A stretch of 64,000 bases of DNA from JBKBKC01 sp046294265. Its GTDB lineage: Bacteria; Pseudomonadota; Alphaproteobacteria; Rhodobacterales; Rhodobacteraceae. The stretch is taken from NCBI GenBank assembly GCA_046294265.1, contig JBKBKC010000006.1, positions 160,518 to 224,517 on the forward strand, in the 5' to 3' direction. Made by a program: the position numbers and the translations under genes. Positions 49,676 to 57,935 of the stretch are shown piece after piece (within the stretch, counting starts at the first letter, position 1; each line of letters starts with the position of its first letter). The notes under the pieces are model-generated. The model did no database searches, had not been told where the DNA came from, and worked only from the letters and a program-made list of their open reading frames with translations.

Positions 49676-51238
49676 TCATATCATCTCCTCCGCGCGGGCG
49701 GCCTTGGCGGCCTTGTCGAGTTTCTTCTGGTGCTGGGCGCGGAAGTCCGGGCGAAGGTTGGGAGCGCCTTCCCAGATGCCACCGGTATCACCTGTGCCGA
49801 CACCTTCGAAAAAGTCTTTCATCGTGTCCATGCGGGCGCGCCCGGCGATGGCCGCATTGACCACCTGCCCCAGACTGCCCGCGCCGGCAGGGCCCATGAG
49901 CGGGCGCGCGGAGATGAGGTTGGTAAAGTAAAGCGATGGAATCGCCTTTTCTTTTGCGTTTTGCACAAGTGGCGTGGTGCCGATGGCGAGGTCGGGCCGG
50001 AAGCAGTCCATTGCCGCCAGATCATCCTCAAGGCTCGCGCGAAACTTCACCGCAACGCCACGCGCCTCAAGCCATTGGCGATCCCAGTCGGACCAGGGCG
50101 ATTTCGCGCAGGCGGTGCCGACATAAGGCACCTCGGCGCCGCTTTCGATCAGGAGGCGGGCGACGAGAAGTTCGGAGCCTTCATAGCCCGACACGGTGAT
50201 CCGGCCCTTGATCGGAGAGGCGGCCAGCGCGCCCTTGATGGCGGGCAGGAAGGCGTTCTGCGCGGCGGCGATCTTTTCCGCTGCGATCCCATAGGCTTCA
50301 CCGATGTTCTTCAACCATTCGGCGGTGCCGTCATGGCCCACGGGGGCGGAGCCCACGATGGGCCGACCGGCCGCCTGGAATTCGCGCACGGCCGCCGTGT
50401 AGAACGGATGGATCGCCGCGCAGACGCCGCAGTCCAGCGCCGCATAAAGTTCGCGCCATTCGCGGCAGGGCACCACGGGGCCGGCAGCAAGGCCCATCGG
50501 GGCCAGCATCGCGCCGATCATCATCGGGTCTGCCGGGAACATCTCGCCCAGCAGCGCCACGGTGGGGCGGTCGGCACGTCCCTGCGCGGGGGCCTGCACC
50601 GGCCCCGCCTCGATCTCGGCCCGCGCATAGGCGAGCATGGCGCCCGCCAGCACGTCCTTCGCCTCGGCATGGGTGGGGATGCCAAAGCCAGGCACGTCGA
50701 TGCCGACGATCCGCACCCCGTTGATCTCACGCGGCAATAGCCGCAGCGGCACGCCGCTGGCCGTGGGCACGCAAAGGTTGGTCACCACGATCGCGTCATA
50801 GCGGTCAGGGTCGGCCATCTCGTGCACCGACTCGCGGATATCCTCGAAGAGCTTGCCGGTCACCAGCGTTTCCGAGTTGAAAGGCACATAGCCCACCGAC
50901 CGCCGCGCACCGTAGAAATGGCTCACAAAGGTCAGACCATAGACGCAGCAGGCCGAACCCGACAGCACCGTCGCCACCCGCCGCATCCGGAGGCCCACGC
51001 GCAGCGAGCCAAAGGCCGGGCACATGGATTGTGGTTTGTCATGAGGCCCTTGCGGGTAGTCCTTCGCATATTGGTCGAGGATGCCACCGGAACCTGCGGC
51101 ACGCGCCGCTTCGGCCAGCGTGGCACCGGACTGGCAGGCCCCGTCCGCCGCAACAGGGCCGGAGACGGGCAGCGCATCCGTGGCGACGGGCGTCAGGGCC
51201 ACATCGTCCGCGCCGTCATATCCGACCTTGCCGGTCAT
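49676..51238 (-). CDS. bchY: Chlorophyllide a reductase subunit Y
   Basis: 520-residue partner of BchZ in the catalytic component of chlorophyllide a reductase. Typical parts: PQSMCPAFGSLRVGLRMRRV, VLSGSACCVYGLTFVSHFYG (Fe-S ligand cysteines), NLCVPTASGVPLRLLPREIN and GIDVPGFGIPTHAEAKDVLA. I start at the ATG at 51236-51238 (MTGKVGYDGADDVALTPVAT), which overlaps the TGA of a 23-codon ORF that bridges it to bchX. The N-terminal 60 residues are variable in this family, so the start is less sure than the rest. Confidence 0.96.
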   Translation of the reverse strand: MTGKVGYDGADDVALTPVATDALPVSGPVAADGACQSGATLAEAARAAGSGGILDQYAKDYPQGPHDKPQSMCPAFGSLRVGLRMRRVATVLSGSACCVYGLTFVSHFYGARRSVGYVPFNSETLVTGKLFEDIRESVHEMADPDRYDAIVVTNLCVPTASGVPLRLLPREINGVRIVGIDVPGFGIPTHAEAKDVLAGAMLAYARAEIEAGPVQAPAQGRADRPTVALLGEMFPADPMMIGAMLAPMGLAAGPVVPCREWRELYAALDCGVCAAIHPFYTAAVREFQAAGRPIVGSAPVGHDGTAEWLKNIGEAYGIAAEKIAAAQNAFLPAIKGALAASPIKGRITVSGYEGSELLVARLLIESGAEVPYVGTACAKSPWSDWDRQWLEARGVAVKFRASLEDDLAAMDCFRPDLAIGTTPLVQNAKEKAIPSLYFTNLISARPLMGPAGAGSLGQVVNAAIAGRARMDTMKDFFEGVGTGDTGGIWEGAPNLRPDFRAQHQKKLDKAAKAARAEEMI

Positions 51239-51306
51239 TTGCGGCCACCCGAAGCCAGCGCCGCAAGGGCCTGCTCCAGAAGGGAAAGTGCGCCAAGGTC
51301 AAGCAT
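51235..51306 (-). CDS. Possible 23-residue coupling ORF between bchX and bchY
   Basis: The ATG at 51304-51306 overlaps the last codons of bchX in another frame, and the TGA overlaps the bchY ATG as ATGA. The peptide begins MLDLGALSLLEQALAALASG. It spans the whole 60-base gap between the two genes, so ribosomes leaving bchX could pass through it into bchY. No independent ribosome-binding site is clear. It may be a coupling device or chance. Confidence 0.35.
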   Translation of the reverse strand: MLDLGALSLLEQALAALASGGRK

Positions 51307-52300
51307 TGTCATACACCACTTCGAGGGATTTCTTCGCCACGGCAAACTTGCCGCGCATGTCGGCGTCGGTCGCAGGCGTCAGGACGAAATCCTTGCCCGT
51401 CGTCTCGGCGTCGAAGAGGTTCAGGAGGCCGTCCTGCGACAACGGGCGGGGCCGCACCGGCGGGGCCTCGGCCACCGCCTCGCCCAGGGCCGCGAACATC
51501 GGGCCCCACTGGCTTTCATACGAGCCAACGATTTGATAGTTCGCGCTTTTCCGGCGCAGGTCGTCGTCTTGCGGGATCGCGGCCAGCACCGGAATGCCCA
51601 CCTCGGCGGCAAAGGCCGCAGCCTCGCCCGTGCCGTCATCCTTGTTGATCACGAGCCCCGCGATACCCACGTTCCCGCCCAGCTTGCGGAAATACTCCAC
51701 CGCCGAGCAGACGTTGTTGGCCACATACAGCGATTGCAGGTCGTTCGAGGCGACCAGGATCACCTTTTGCGCCATGTCGCGGGCGATCGGCAGGCCGAAG
51801 CCGCCGCAGACCACGTCGCCTAGGAAATCCAGGAGCACATAGTCGAAATCCCAATCGTGGAACCCGAGTTTTTCCAGCAATTCAAAGCCATGGATGATGC
51901 CCCGCCCACCGCAGCCGCGGCCTACTTCCGGCCCGCCCAGTTCCATCGCGAAGACGCCGCCGCGCTTGAAGCACACGTCGCCGATCTTGACCTCTTCGCC
52001 CGCCAGCTTCTTGCGGGTGGAGGTTTCGATGATCGTGGGGCAGGCCTTGCCGCCGAACAGCAGGCTGGTGGTGTCGGATTTGGGGTCGCAGCCGATCAAG
52101 AGCACGCGCTTGCCCATCTCGGCCATCATGTGGCTGAGGTTGGCCAGCGTGAAGGACTTGCCGATGCCGCCCTTGCCGTAGATCGCGATGATCTGGGTCT
52201 TTTTCGTGGGTTCCGACTGGGGAATTTCCAGCGTCGGTTCCTCGGCGGCCTCGGCGCGCAGCCGTGCATCGAAATCCTTGAGGTTCGGCACGTCGGTCAT
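51299..52300 (-). CDS. bchX: Chlorophyllide a reductase iron protein subunit X
   Basis: 333-residue ATP-dependent reductase component, like the nitrogenase Fe protein. P-loop IAIYGKGGIGKSFTLANLSH near residue 38; the 4Fe-4S ligands of the dimer are in GRGCGGRGIIHG and DFLGDVVCGGFGLPIARDM. N terminus MTDVPNLKDFDARLRAEAAE is the standard BchX start. The ATG overlaps the bchC stop as TGATG. Confidence 0.98.
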   Translation of the reverse strand: MTDVPNLKDFDARLRAEAAEEPTLEIPQSEPTKKTQIIAIYGKGGIGKSFTLANLSHMMAEMGKRVLLIGCDPKSDTTSLLFGGKACPTIIETSTRKKLAGEEVKIGDVCFKRGGVFAMELGGPEVGRGCGGRGIIHGFELLEKLGFHDWDFDYVLLDFLGDVVCGGFGLPIARDMAQKVILVASNDLQSLYVANNVCSAVEYFRKLGGNVGIAGLVINKDDGTGEAAAFAAEVGIPVLAAIPQDDDLRRKSANYQIVGSYESQWGPMFAALGEAVAEAPPVRPRPLSQDGLLNLFDAETTGKDFVLTPATDADMRGKFAVAKKSLEVVYDNA

Positions 52301-53250
52301 CAGTGGCTCCAGTCCAATATCATCTTCAGGCAGTCAGGGTCGGTGAAGGCCGTCGCGTAAGCGGTTGGCGCATCACCGGATTTCGCGCGGTGGGTCACGA
52401 GGCCCGCCATCGAGAGCGCCCCCGCCTCGATCAGCGCGCGGGTGGCGGTCAGGTCTTCGGGCATCCACTCGGCGGCGATGCGGATGCGCGCCTCTTTCAT
52501 GAAGGCGGGGGGGAAGGCGAAGCTGACGGGGTCGGTATAGAACCCGGCCAGCACCACCTCGCCGCCGCGGGCCAGACGGCCGATCAGCGTGTTCAGAAGG
52601 TCTTTCGCGCCCGAGGCATCGTAAATCGCGCGATAGTCGCGGCGCGGGTCGTCGTCAGGGTGCAGCACGGGGTAGCCCATGGCACCTTCGCGGCGGTCGG
52701 GGTTGATCTCCCAGACCATCGGGGCGGCGCCGCCGGCGGCGATGGTCATACGCGCGAGCAGACGGCCCAGCACGCCATGGCCCACGATCAGGTCGGGAAG
52801 CGCGGTATCGAAGCCGGCCAGCGCATGGCGGGCGGTGGCGGCCAGCGCCAGCAGCGCCCCTTCGGCCCCCATGCCGGCGTCGATGCGCGTGACGCGCGCG
52901 GCGGGCGTCACCAGATGGCGCGCGGCACCGCCGAAAAGGCCGCGCAGCGCGCCGCCATCCGGCAGCGCGAAACAGTTGGCCCCCGGCACAAAGACCGTAT
53001 CGCCGACGCCAAAGCCGCTGGCAGAGCCCGCCTCGACCACCACGCCCGAGGATTCGTAGCCCGGCACCAGCGGATAGCCCATGCCCGGAAAGGGCGGCAT
53101 CGTGCCGGACCAGAAGAGTTTTTCGGTGCCTGTGGAGATGCCCGAATGCGCAATCTCGACCACCAGATCCCCGGCCCCGGGGGCCGTCAGCACCACATCC
53201 CCCAAGGACAGGGACTGCGGGCCGGAGAGGATGACGGCGGTGGTCTGCAT
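52300..53250 (-). CDS. bchC: Bacteriochlorophyllide a dehydrogenase (3-hydroxyethyl)
   Basis: 316-residue medium-chain dehydrogenase/reductase that oxidises the 3-hydroxyethyl group to acetyl in bacteriochlorophyll a synthesis. Conserved AHSGISTGTEKLFWSGTMPP, YPLVPGYESSGVVVEAG, and GHGVLGRLLARMTIAAGG (nucleotide-binding). I start at the ATG at 53248-53250 (MQTTAVILSGPQSLSLGDVV) because the longer frame covers the promoter. First gene of the bchCXYZ-puf superoperon; two PpsR-type palindromes precede it. Confidence 0.96.
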   Translation of the reverse strand: MQTTAVILSGPQSLSLGDVVLTAPGAGDLVVEIAHSGISTGTEKLFWSGTMPPFPGMGYPLVPGYESSGVVVEAGSASGFGVGDTVFVPGANCFALPDGGALRGLFGGAARHLVTPAARVTRIDAGMGAEGALLALAATARHALAGFDTALPDLIVGHGVLGRLLARMTIAAGGAAPMVWEINPDRREGAMGYPVLHPDDDPRRDYRAIYDASGAKDLLNTLIGRLARGGEVVLAGFYTDPVSFAFPPAFMKEARIRIAAEWMPEDLTATRALIEAGALSMAGLVTHRAKSGDAPTAYATAFTDPDCLKMILDWSH

Positions 53251-53316
53251 TCGGTTCGTCCTGTCGGGGGCGGCGCCCCTTCTGGCGGGGGCAAGGAGTC
53301 GGGTCAGGCCCGTATC

Positions 53317-53334
53317 TGTAACTTTAGCCTTACA
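53317..53334. promoter_or_regulatory. PpsR/CrtJ palindrome 1 of bchC
   Basis: TGTAACTTTAGCCTTACA matches TGT-N12-ACA exactly. It overlaps the presumed -10 region of the bchC promoter: TTGACA (53348-53343, minus strand) followed after 16-17 bases by TAAAGT/AAAGTT. Eight bases separate it from the second palindrome, the arrangement known for R. capsulatus bchC, where CrtJ represses under aerobic conditions. Confidence 0.85.
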
Positions 53335-53342
53335 GCCAGAAC

Positions 53343-53360
53343 TGTCAACAAGAATGGACA
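53343..53360. promoter_or_regulatory. PpsR/CrtJ palindrome 2 of bchC, over the -35 box
   Basis: TGTCAACAAGAATGGACA matches TGT-N12-ACA exactly. The minus-strand TTGACA (-35) lies inside it at 53348-53343. Together with the site at 53317-53334 it would let a PpsR tetramer cover the promoter. It lies immediately downstream of the crtF stop (53370). Confidence 0.85.
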
Positions 53361-53369
53361 CATTATTCA

Positions 53370-54473
53370 TCAGGTCCGCGTCGCCGTAACGGCGCTGGTG
53401 ACATAGGGGCGCGGGCCGGGATGCGGGGTGATGCCGGAAAACCCCGCCTCGGCCAGCAGTTGCGCGATCTCGGTGGCAGACCTTGTGCGCCCGGTGCGCA
53501 TCGCCGCGCAGTAAAAGGCGAAATAAACATCCGTCGCGGGGTCTGGCCGGTCGCCACCCGACATCGGTTCGGACACGATCACCCGCCCGCCGGGCGGCAA
53601 GGCGTCATGCACGCGTGACAGCAGGGCCGTCACCGTCTCGTCCGCATGGTCATAAAGCACGCGGATCAGGCTGATCGCATCGGCCCCCTGCGGCAGCGGA
53701 TCGTCGCGGAAACTGCCCGGCGCGCGGGCGATGGCGGGGGGCAGCACGGCAGCCTGCAGCACGGCGGGCAGATCGAACAGCGTCAGGCGCAAGCCCGGAT
53801 GGCGCGCGGCCACGGCACGCAGGAATGCCCCGGTGCCGCCGCCCACGTCCATCAGGTGCCCGATGCCCCGGAAATCCACCATCCGCAGCGTATCCTCGGC
53901 CACCAGCACCTGACTGTCGGTCATCAGACGGGAATAGCGGTCGGCCGTCGCCGGATCCTCCGCCGCCGCCGCACCAAAGACATAGGGCCAGAACCGGGCC
54001 AGTTCGGGGTCGGTCTGGCCGCGCAGAAAGGCCACCGGGTCGGCAAGGTCACGGTAAAGGACGCCGTGATGGCGCACCATGGCGGACAATCCAGGCACCC
54101 CCAGGAAGGCGGCCCCGCGGCGGGTCAGCGTGAACCGCCCGCCCTGCAACCGGCGCAACATCCCCACCCCCGCCCCCGCCTGCAACAACAGGCGCATCCG
54201 ATCCTCGTCCATCCCCGCCGCCCCGGCCAGATCGGCGGGCGCGCGGGGGGTGGCGAGACGCGGCAGAAGGTCAAGCTCCACCAGCGCCAGCAGCACCTGG
54301 CTGCGCACGAAGCCCTGGATCAGGTCGAACATCGCGGCCCCCTCGGCGCGCACGATGCGGCGCACCAGCGGCATCCGCGCCGCCCAGGCCTGGAACCGGG
54401 GCGAGGACATCAGCCGGTGCATCAAGCCCGGCTGTTCTGCCGGAAGGGCGCGCATGTCGGGCAGGCCCGCCAC
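53370..54473 (-). CDS. crtF: Demethylspheroidene O-methyltransferase
   Basis: 367-residue SAM-dependent methyltransferase that makes the methoxy group of spheroidene. It has the helical dimerisation N terminus (IQGFVRSQVLLALVELDLLP) typical of plant-COMT-like enzymes, SAM motif I GHLMDVGGGTGAFLRAVAAR, and YDHADETVTALLSRVHDALP further on. Four bases after crtE, so co-transcribed. The exact start is open: several Met codons occur within the first 20 residues. Confidence 0.94.
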   Translation of the reverse strand: MAGLPDMRALPAEQPGLMHRLMSSPRFQAWAARMPLVRRIVRAEGAAMFDLIQGFVRSQVLLALVELDLLPRLATPRAPADLAGAAGMDEDRMRLLLQAGAGVGMLRRLQGGRFTLTRRGAAFLGVPGLSAMVRHHGVLYRDLADPVAFLRGQTDPELARFWPYVFGAAAAEDPATADRYSRLMTDSQVLVAEDTLRMVDFRGIGHLMDVGGGTGAFLRAVAARHPGLRLTLFDLPAVLQAAVLPPAIARAPGSFRDDPLPQGADAISLIRVLYDHADETVTALLSRVHDALPPGGRVIVSEPMSGGDRPDPATDVYFAFYCAAMRTGRTRSATEIAQLLAEAGFSGITPHPGPRPYVTSAVTATRT

Positions 54474-54477
54474 GGGA

Positions 54478-55383
54478 TCAGACAGAGCGCATCACGGGCG
54501 GCATCGCGGGGGCCACCGGCGTCATCCGCTCGGCATACTTGCGCACCATGGCGGCCAGCATCGCCTCGCCGGGGCAGGACGGGATCGACGAGATCGCGCC
54601 CGCGAGGATGTCGCGCAAATGCCGGATGGCGCCCTGCACGCCCATTTCGGTGACTGCCGAAGGGCGGGCATGGATGGCGTCCTGCCCCGCGGGCTTGCCC
54701 AGCGTCTCGGCGTCATACAGCGCGTCGCGCAGATCGTCGGCCACCTGAAAGGCCTCGCCGATGCGAGCGCCAAGCTCTTCCCACGGCTCGGGGTCGTGGC
54801 CGGCGGCCAGCGCGCCCATCTGCGTGGCCGCGACAAACAGCGCCCCCGTCTTGGCCCGGTGATAGGCGCGCAGGTCCACCGTCTCTTCGCTTTCCCAGCC
54901 CTGCCCGGCGCAGATGCCCCCCGGCATCCCCGACCGCGCGGCCAGCACCCGCACGAGGCCCAGCGCACGGCGCGCATCGGTGTCGGGGCAGCCCGCCAGC
55001 GTGTCGAAGGCGAGGATGATCAGGCTGTCGCCCGTCAGCACCGCGAGGGGCTCGCCATAGGCGCGGTGCACGGTGGCCTTGCCGCGCCGGGTGTCGGCAT
55101 CGTCGAAACAGGGCAGGTCGTCATGCACGAGGCTGGCGCAATGGATCAACTCCAGGGCCGCCGCGGCGGCATCGGTCAGGGCGGGGCGGTCGTCGCCGCA
55201 GGCCATGGCGACCGAGGTCAGGATCGTGGGCCGGATCCGCGCGCCGCCCGGCAGCACGGCATAGGGCAGCGCCGCCGAGAGGCGCGGCGGCGCGTCGCCC
55301 CCCTGCCCCGCCTTCAGCGCCCGCAGGATGGCGGCCTCGATGCGCGCGTCGATCTGGATGGCGCTGGATGCGGACAGGGACAT
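54478..55383 (-). CDS. crtE: Geranylgeranyl diphosphate synthase
   Basis: 301-residue trans-prenyltransferase that makes the C20 precursor of carotenoids and of the bacteriochlorophyll tail. First aspartate-rich motif HDDLPCFDDADTRRGKATVH and second motif QVADDLRDALYDAETLGKPA are intact; LIHCASLVHDD precedes the first. Start is the first Met (MSLSASSAIQIDARIEAAIL). It faces crtD across 123 bases with PpsR sites. Confidence 0.96.
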   Translation of the reverse strand: MSLSASSAIQIDARIEAAILRALKAGQGGDAPPRLSAALPYAVLPGGARIRPTILTSVAMACGDDRPALTDAAAAALELIHCASLVHDDLPCFDDADTRRGKATVHRAYGEPLAVLTGDSLIILAFDTLAGCPDTDARRALGLVRVLAARSGMPGGICAGQGWESEETVDLRAYHRAKTGALFVAATQMGALAAGHDPEPWEELGARIGEAFQVADDLRDALYDAETLGKPAGQDAIHARPSAVTEMGVQGAIRHLRDILAGAISSIPSCPGEAMLAAMVRKYAERMTPVAPAMPPVMRSV

Positions 55384-55435
55384 GGATCTTGGGCCTTTCG
55401 GTCGGGGGAGGCGAGGACTGTCAGAAATCGCGGAC

Positions 55436-55453
55436 TGTCAGAATTAATGGACA
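55436..55453. promoter_or_regulatory. PpsR/CrtJ palindrome 1 of crtE-crtD
   Basis: TGTCAGAATTAATGGACA is an exact TGT-N12-ACA. A degenerate third site, TGTCAGAAATCGCGGACT (55419-55436), lies directly beside it. Six bases separate it from the next exact site. The divergent placement suggests repression of both crtE-F and crtD-C. Confidence 0.8.
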
Positions 55454-55459
55454 GCCATG

Positions 55460-55477
55460 TGTCATTCATACTGGACA
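55460..55477. promoter_or_regulatory. PpsR/CrtJ palindrome 2 of crtE-crtD
   Basis: TGTCATTCATACTGGACA is an exact TGT-N12-ACA, 29 bases before the crtD start. It is the second of the pair in this intergenic region. Confidence 0.8.
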
Positions 55478-55506
55478 GATCAGACCCATGAGTCAACAGT
55501 GGCCGC

Positions 55507-57105
55507 ATGGAGATGCCTGCGGGCGATCAGGGTCAGGGACGCCGCATCGCGGTCGTCGGTGCGGGCGTGGGCGGCCTTGTCGCCGCCCTTCGGCTGGCGT
55601 CCGCCGGCTGCGATGTGACGGTGATCGAGGCCGCCGCCACCCCGGGCGGCAAGATGCGCGTGGTGGACAGTGCGGCGGGCCCGGTGGATGCGGGGCCGAC
55701 GGTCCTGACACTGCGGGGGATCTTCGACCGGGTGTTCCAAGCGGCGGGAACGCGGACAGAGGATCACCTGACGCTGATCCCCCAGCCGCTGCTCGCGCGG
55801 CACTGGTGGCCGGGGTCGGGGCCGCTGGACCTGCACGCCGACCCCGAAGCATCCGCCGCCGCCATCGCGGCCTTTGCCGGACCGCGCGCCGAGGCCGATT
55901 TCCGCCGCTTCGATGCCCGTACCCGCGCGGCCTTTGCCGCCTTCGACGCGCCGGTGATGCAGGCCGCGACCCTTTCGCCCCTCGCCATTGCCCGGGCGGC
56001 GGCGGGGGAGCCTGCGCTCTGGCCCATGCTGATGCCAGTGATGACGCTGCAACGCTGGCTCGCGCTGCAATTCGCCGATCCCCGGTTGCGCCAGCTTTTC
56101 GGCCGTTACGCCACCTATGTCGGGGGCTGCCCGCAGGCCTCGCCCGCCGTGCTTGCACTGATCTGGCAGGCCGAGGCGGCGGGGGTCTGGGCGGTTCAGG
56201 GGGGGATGCACCGGCTGGCGCAGGTGCTGGCGTCGCTGGCCGCCGCACGGGGCGCGCGGTTCCGGTATGGCGTGCCGGTGACGCGGATCACCGCGCATTT
56301 CGGCCGGGTGTCGGGCGTGGGTCTGGCCGATGGCACCACGGTGGGCGCGGATCATGTGGTGTTCAACGGCGATCCTGCCGCACTGGTGGCGGGGCTGCTG
56401 GGACCGGCGGCCAAAGCGGCGGTGCCTGCGCGCGCCACCAGCCCGCGCAGCCTCTCGGCCCGGGTCTGGAGCTTTGCCGCAACCCCGCGGGGGCGCAACC
56501 TTGCCTATCACAACGTCTTTTTCACCGACGACCCGCGCGCCGAATTCGGCCCGCTGGCGCGCGGCCGGTCCCCCCAGGCGGCTTCCTTCTACGTCTGCGC
56601 GCAGGACCGCGCCACCGCCACCCCCACCGGCCCCGAACGGTTCGAGATCATCCTGAACGCCCCGCCCCAGAGCCAGGCGGCCAGCGCCGCCCCCACCCCC
56701 GAAGAGGACACACGATGCCACGCGATGATGCTGGACACGCTGGCCCGCCACGGCCTGACCTTCGATCCCCCGCCGGGGCCAGCGGCGATGGCCACCCCCG
56801 CCACCTTCGCCCGGATGTTCCCGGCGACCCTGGGGGCGATCTACGGCCTGTCGCCGCATGGCCTGACGGCGAGTTTCCGCAGGCCGGGGGCGGCGACGCA
56901 GCTGCCGGGCCTGTGGCTTTGCGGGGGCGGGGTGCATCCGGGGGCGGGGGTGCCGATGGCGGCGCGCTCGGGCTGGAACGCGGCCGAGGCGGTGCTGTCC
57001 TCCCCTCCTTCGCCGTCAAGGTCGGGCCGGATGGCTATGCCTGGTGGTATGTCGATGGGGTCAGCGACTGCGGCAGCCGCGCCGTCTCGGTCATCGGGTT
57101 CATAG
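55507..57105 (+). CDS. crtD: 1-Hydroxycarotenoid 3,4-desaturase (methoxyneurosporene dehydrogenase)
   Basis: 532-residue FAD-dependent carotenoid desaturase of the spheroidene branch, acting after CrtC. FAD-binding N terminus GRRIAVVGAGVGGLVAALRL (about 11-30) and C-terminal flavin motif GLWLCGGGVHPGAGVPMAAR are typical. CrtD proteins normally end soon after the next segment (NAAEAVL), at about 495 residues. Here the frame runs on about 35 residues of low-complexity Ser/Pro/Met/Ala sequence to the TAG at 57103-57105, through DNA that encodes the conserved start region of CrtC in another frame. Start MEMPAGDQG is the first Met; the true start may be a few codons later. Confidence 0.92.
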   Translation: MEMPAGDQGQGRRIAVVGAGVGGLVAALRLASAGCDVTVIEAAATPGGKMRVVDSAAGPVDAGPTVLTLRGIFDRVFQAAGTRTEDHLTLIPQPLLARHWWPGSGPLDLHADPEASAAAIAAFAGPRAEADFRRFDARTRAAFAAFDAPVMQAATLSPLAIARAAAGEPALWPMLMPVMTLQRWLALQFADPRLRQLFGRYATYVGGCPQASPAVLALIWQAEAAGVWAVQGGMHRLAQVLASLAAARGARFRYGVPVTRITAHFGRVSGVGLADGTTVGADHVVFNGDPAALVAGLLGPAAKAAVPARATSPRSLSARVWSFAATPRGRNLAYHNVFFTDDPRAEFGPLARGRSPQAASFYVCAQDRATATPTGPERFEIILNAPPQSQAASAAPTPEEDTRCHAMMLDTLARHGLTFDPPPGPAAMATPATFARMFPATLGAIYGLSPHGLTASFRRPGAATQLPGLWLCGGGVHPGAGVPMAARSGWNAAEAVLSSPPSPSRSGRMAMPGGMSMGSATAAAAPSRSSGS

Positions 57106-57935
57106 GATCGGTCTTTTCGCCCTGGTATCGCTGGTCGGGGCGGCGCGACCCGGCCAACCACTGCTGCATCAACGTGGCCACCTACGGCCCCGGCGGACGC
57201 TTCACCATGACCGACCGGGGGCGGGCCGCGCTGCGCCAGTCGGAGGCGCGGTTGCAGGTGGGGCCGTCCAGCATGACCTGGGACGGCACAAGGCTGGTGA
57301 TCGAGGTGAACGAATGGGGCGCGCCCCCGATGGTGACGCCGGTGCGGGGGCGCATCGTGGTCACGCCCTCTGCCGTCACCGGAGTTGAGGTGTCGCTGAC
57401 GCCCGACGGTGCGCATCTATGGCGCCCCTATGCCCCCATCGCCCGCATAGACGTGGACCTGAGCCAGGGCCACCGCTGGCAGGGCCACGGCTATTTCGAC
57501 GGCAATTCCGGCACCCGCGCGCTGGAGGCCGATTTCGACAGCTGGACCTGGGGCCGCTATCCGCTGGCCACAGGCGCCGCCTGTTTCTATGACGCGACGC
57601 GGCGCGACGGCACGCGCCTTGCGCTGGGGCTGCACATCGCGCCGGACGGCACGACCTGCGAGATCACGAACGCCCCCCCCGAAACCCGCATGGCCCGCAC
57701 CCTCTGGGGCATCCGCCGCACCACCCGTGCCGATCCGGGCACCCGGCCCCGGCAGGCCATGGCGATGCTGGAGGCGCCCTTTTATTCCCGCGCCCTCGTC
57801 CATACGGTGCTGGACGGCGAGACCACGACCGGGGTGCATGAGGTGCTGGACCTGCGCCGGTTCCGGGGCCCCTGGCTGATGCCGATGCTGGCGGTGCGGG
57901 TGCCGCGCCGGGCGGAGTGGCGGTTTGACGACTAG
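56913..57935 (+). CDS. crtC: Hydroxyneurosporene synthase (carotenoid 1,2-hydratase); start uncertain
   Basis: Hydratase that adds water to neurosporene in spheroidene synthesis. The conserved block starts at GPDGYAWWYVDG (57027-57062) and continues with VIGFIGSVFSPWYRWSGRRD, NHCCINVATYGPGGRFTMTD, GHGYFDGNSGTRALEADFDS and the closing FRGPWLMPMLAVRVPRRAEW. No ATG exists in frame upstream of that block within the open frame near crtD; I give the GTG at 56913-56915 (340 residues), with TTG at 56919 and CTG at 56973 as alternatives. The first 100 to 190 bases overlap crtD out of frame. The stop overlaps the convergent tspO stop in CTAG. Confidence 0.8.
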   Translation: MALRGRGASGGGGADGGALGLERGRGGAVLPSFAVKVGPDGYAWWYVDGVSDCGSRAVSVIGFIGSVFSPWYRWSGRRDPANHCCINVATYGPGGRFTMTDRGRAALRQSEARLQVGPSSMTWDGTRLVIEVNEWGAPPMVTPVRGRIVVTPSAVTGVEVSLTPDGAHLWRPYAPIARIDVDLSQGHRWQGHGYFDGNSGTRALEADFDSWTWGRYPLATGAACFYDATRRDGTRLALGLHIAPDGTTCEITNAPPETRMARTLWGIRRTTRADPGTRPRQAMAMLEAPFYSRALVHTVLDGETTTGVHEVLDLRRFRGPWLMPMLAVRVPRRAEWRFDD

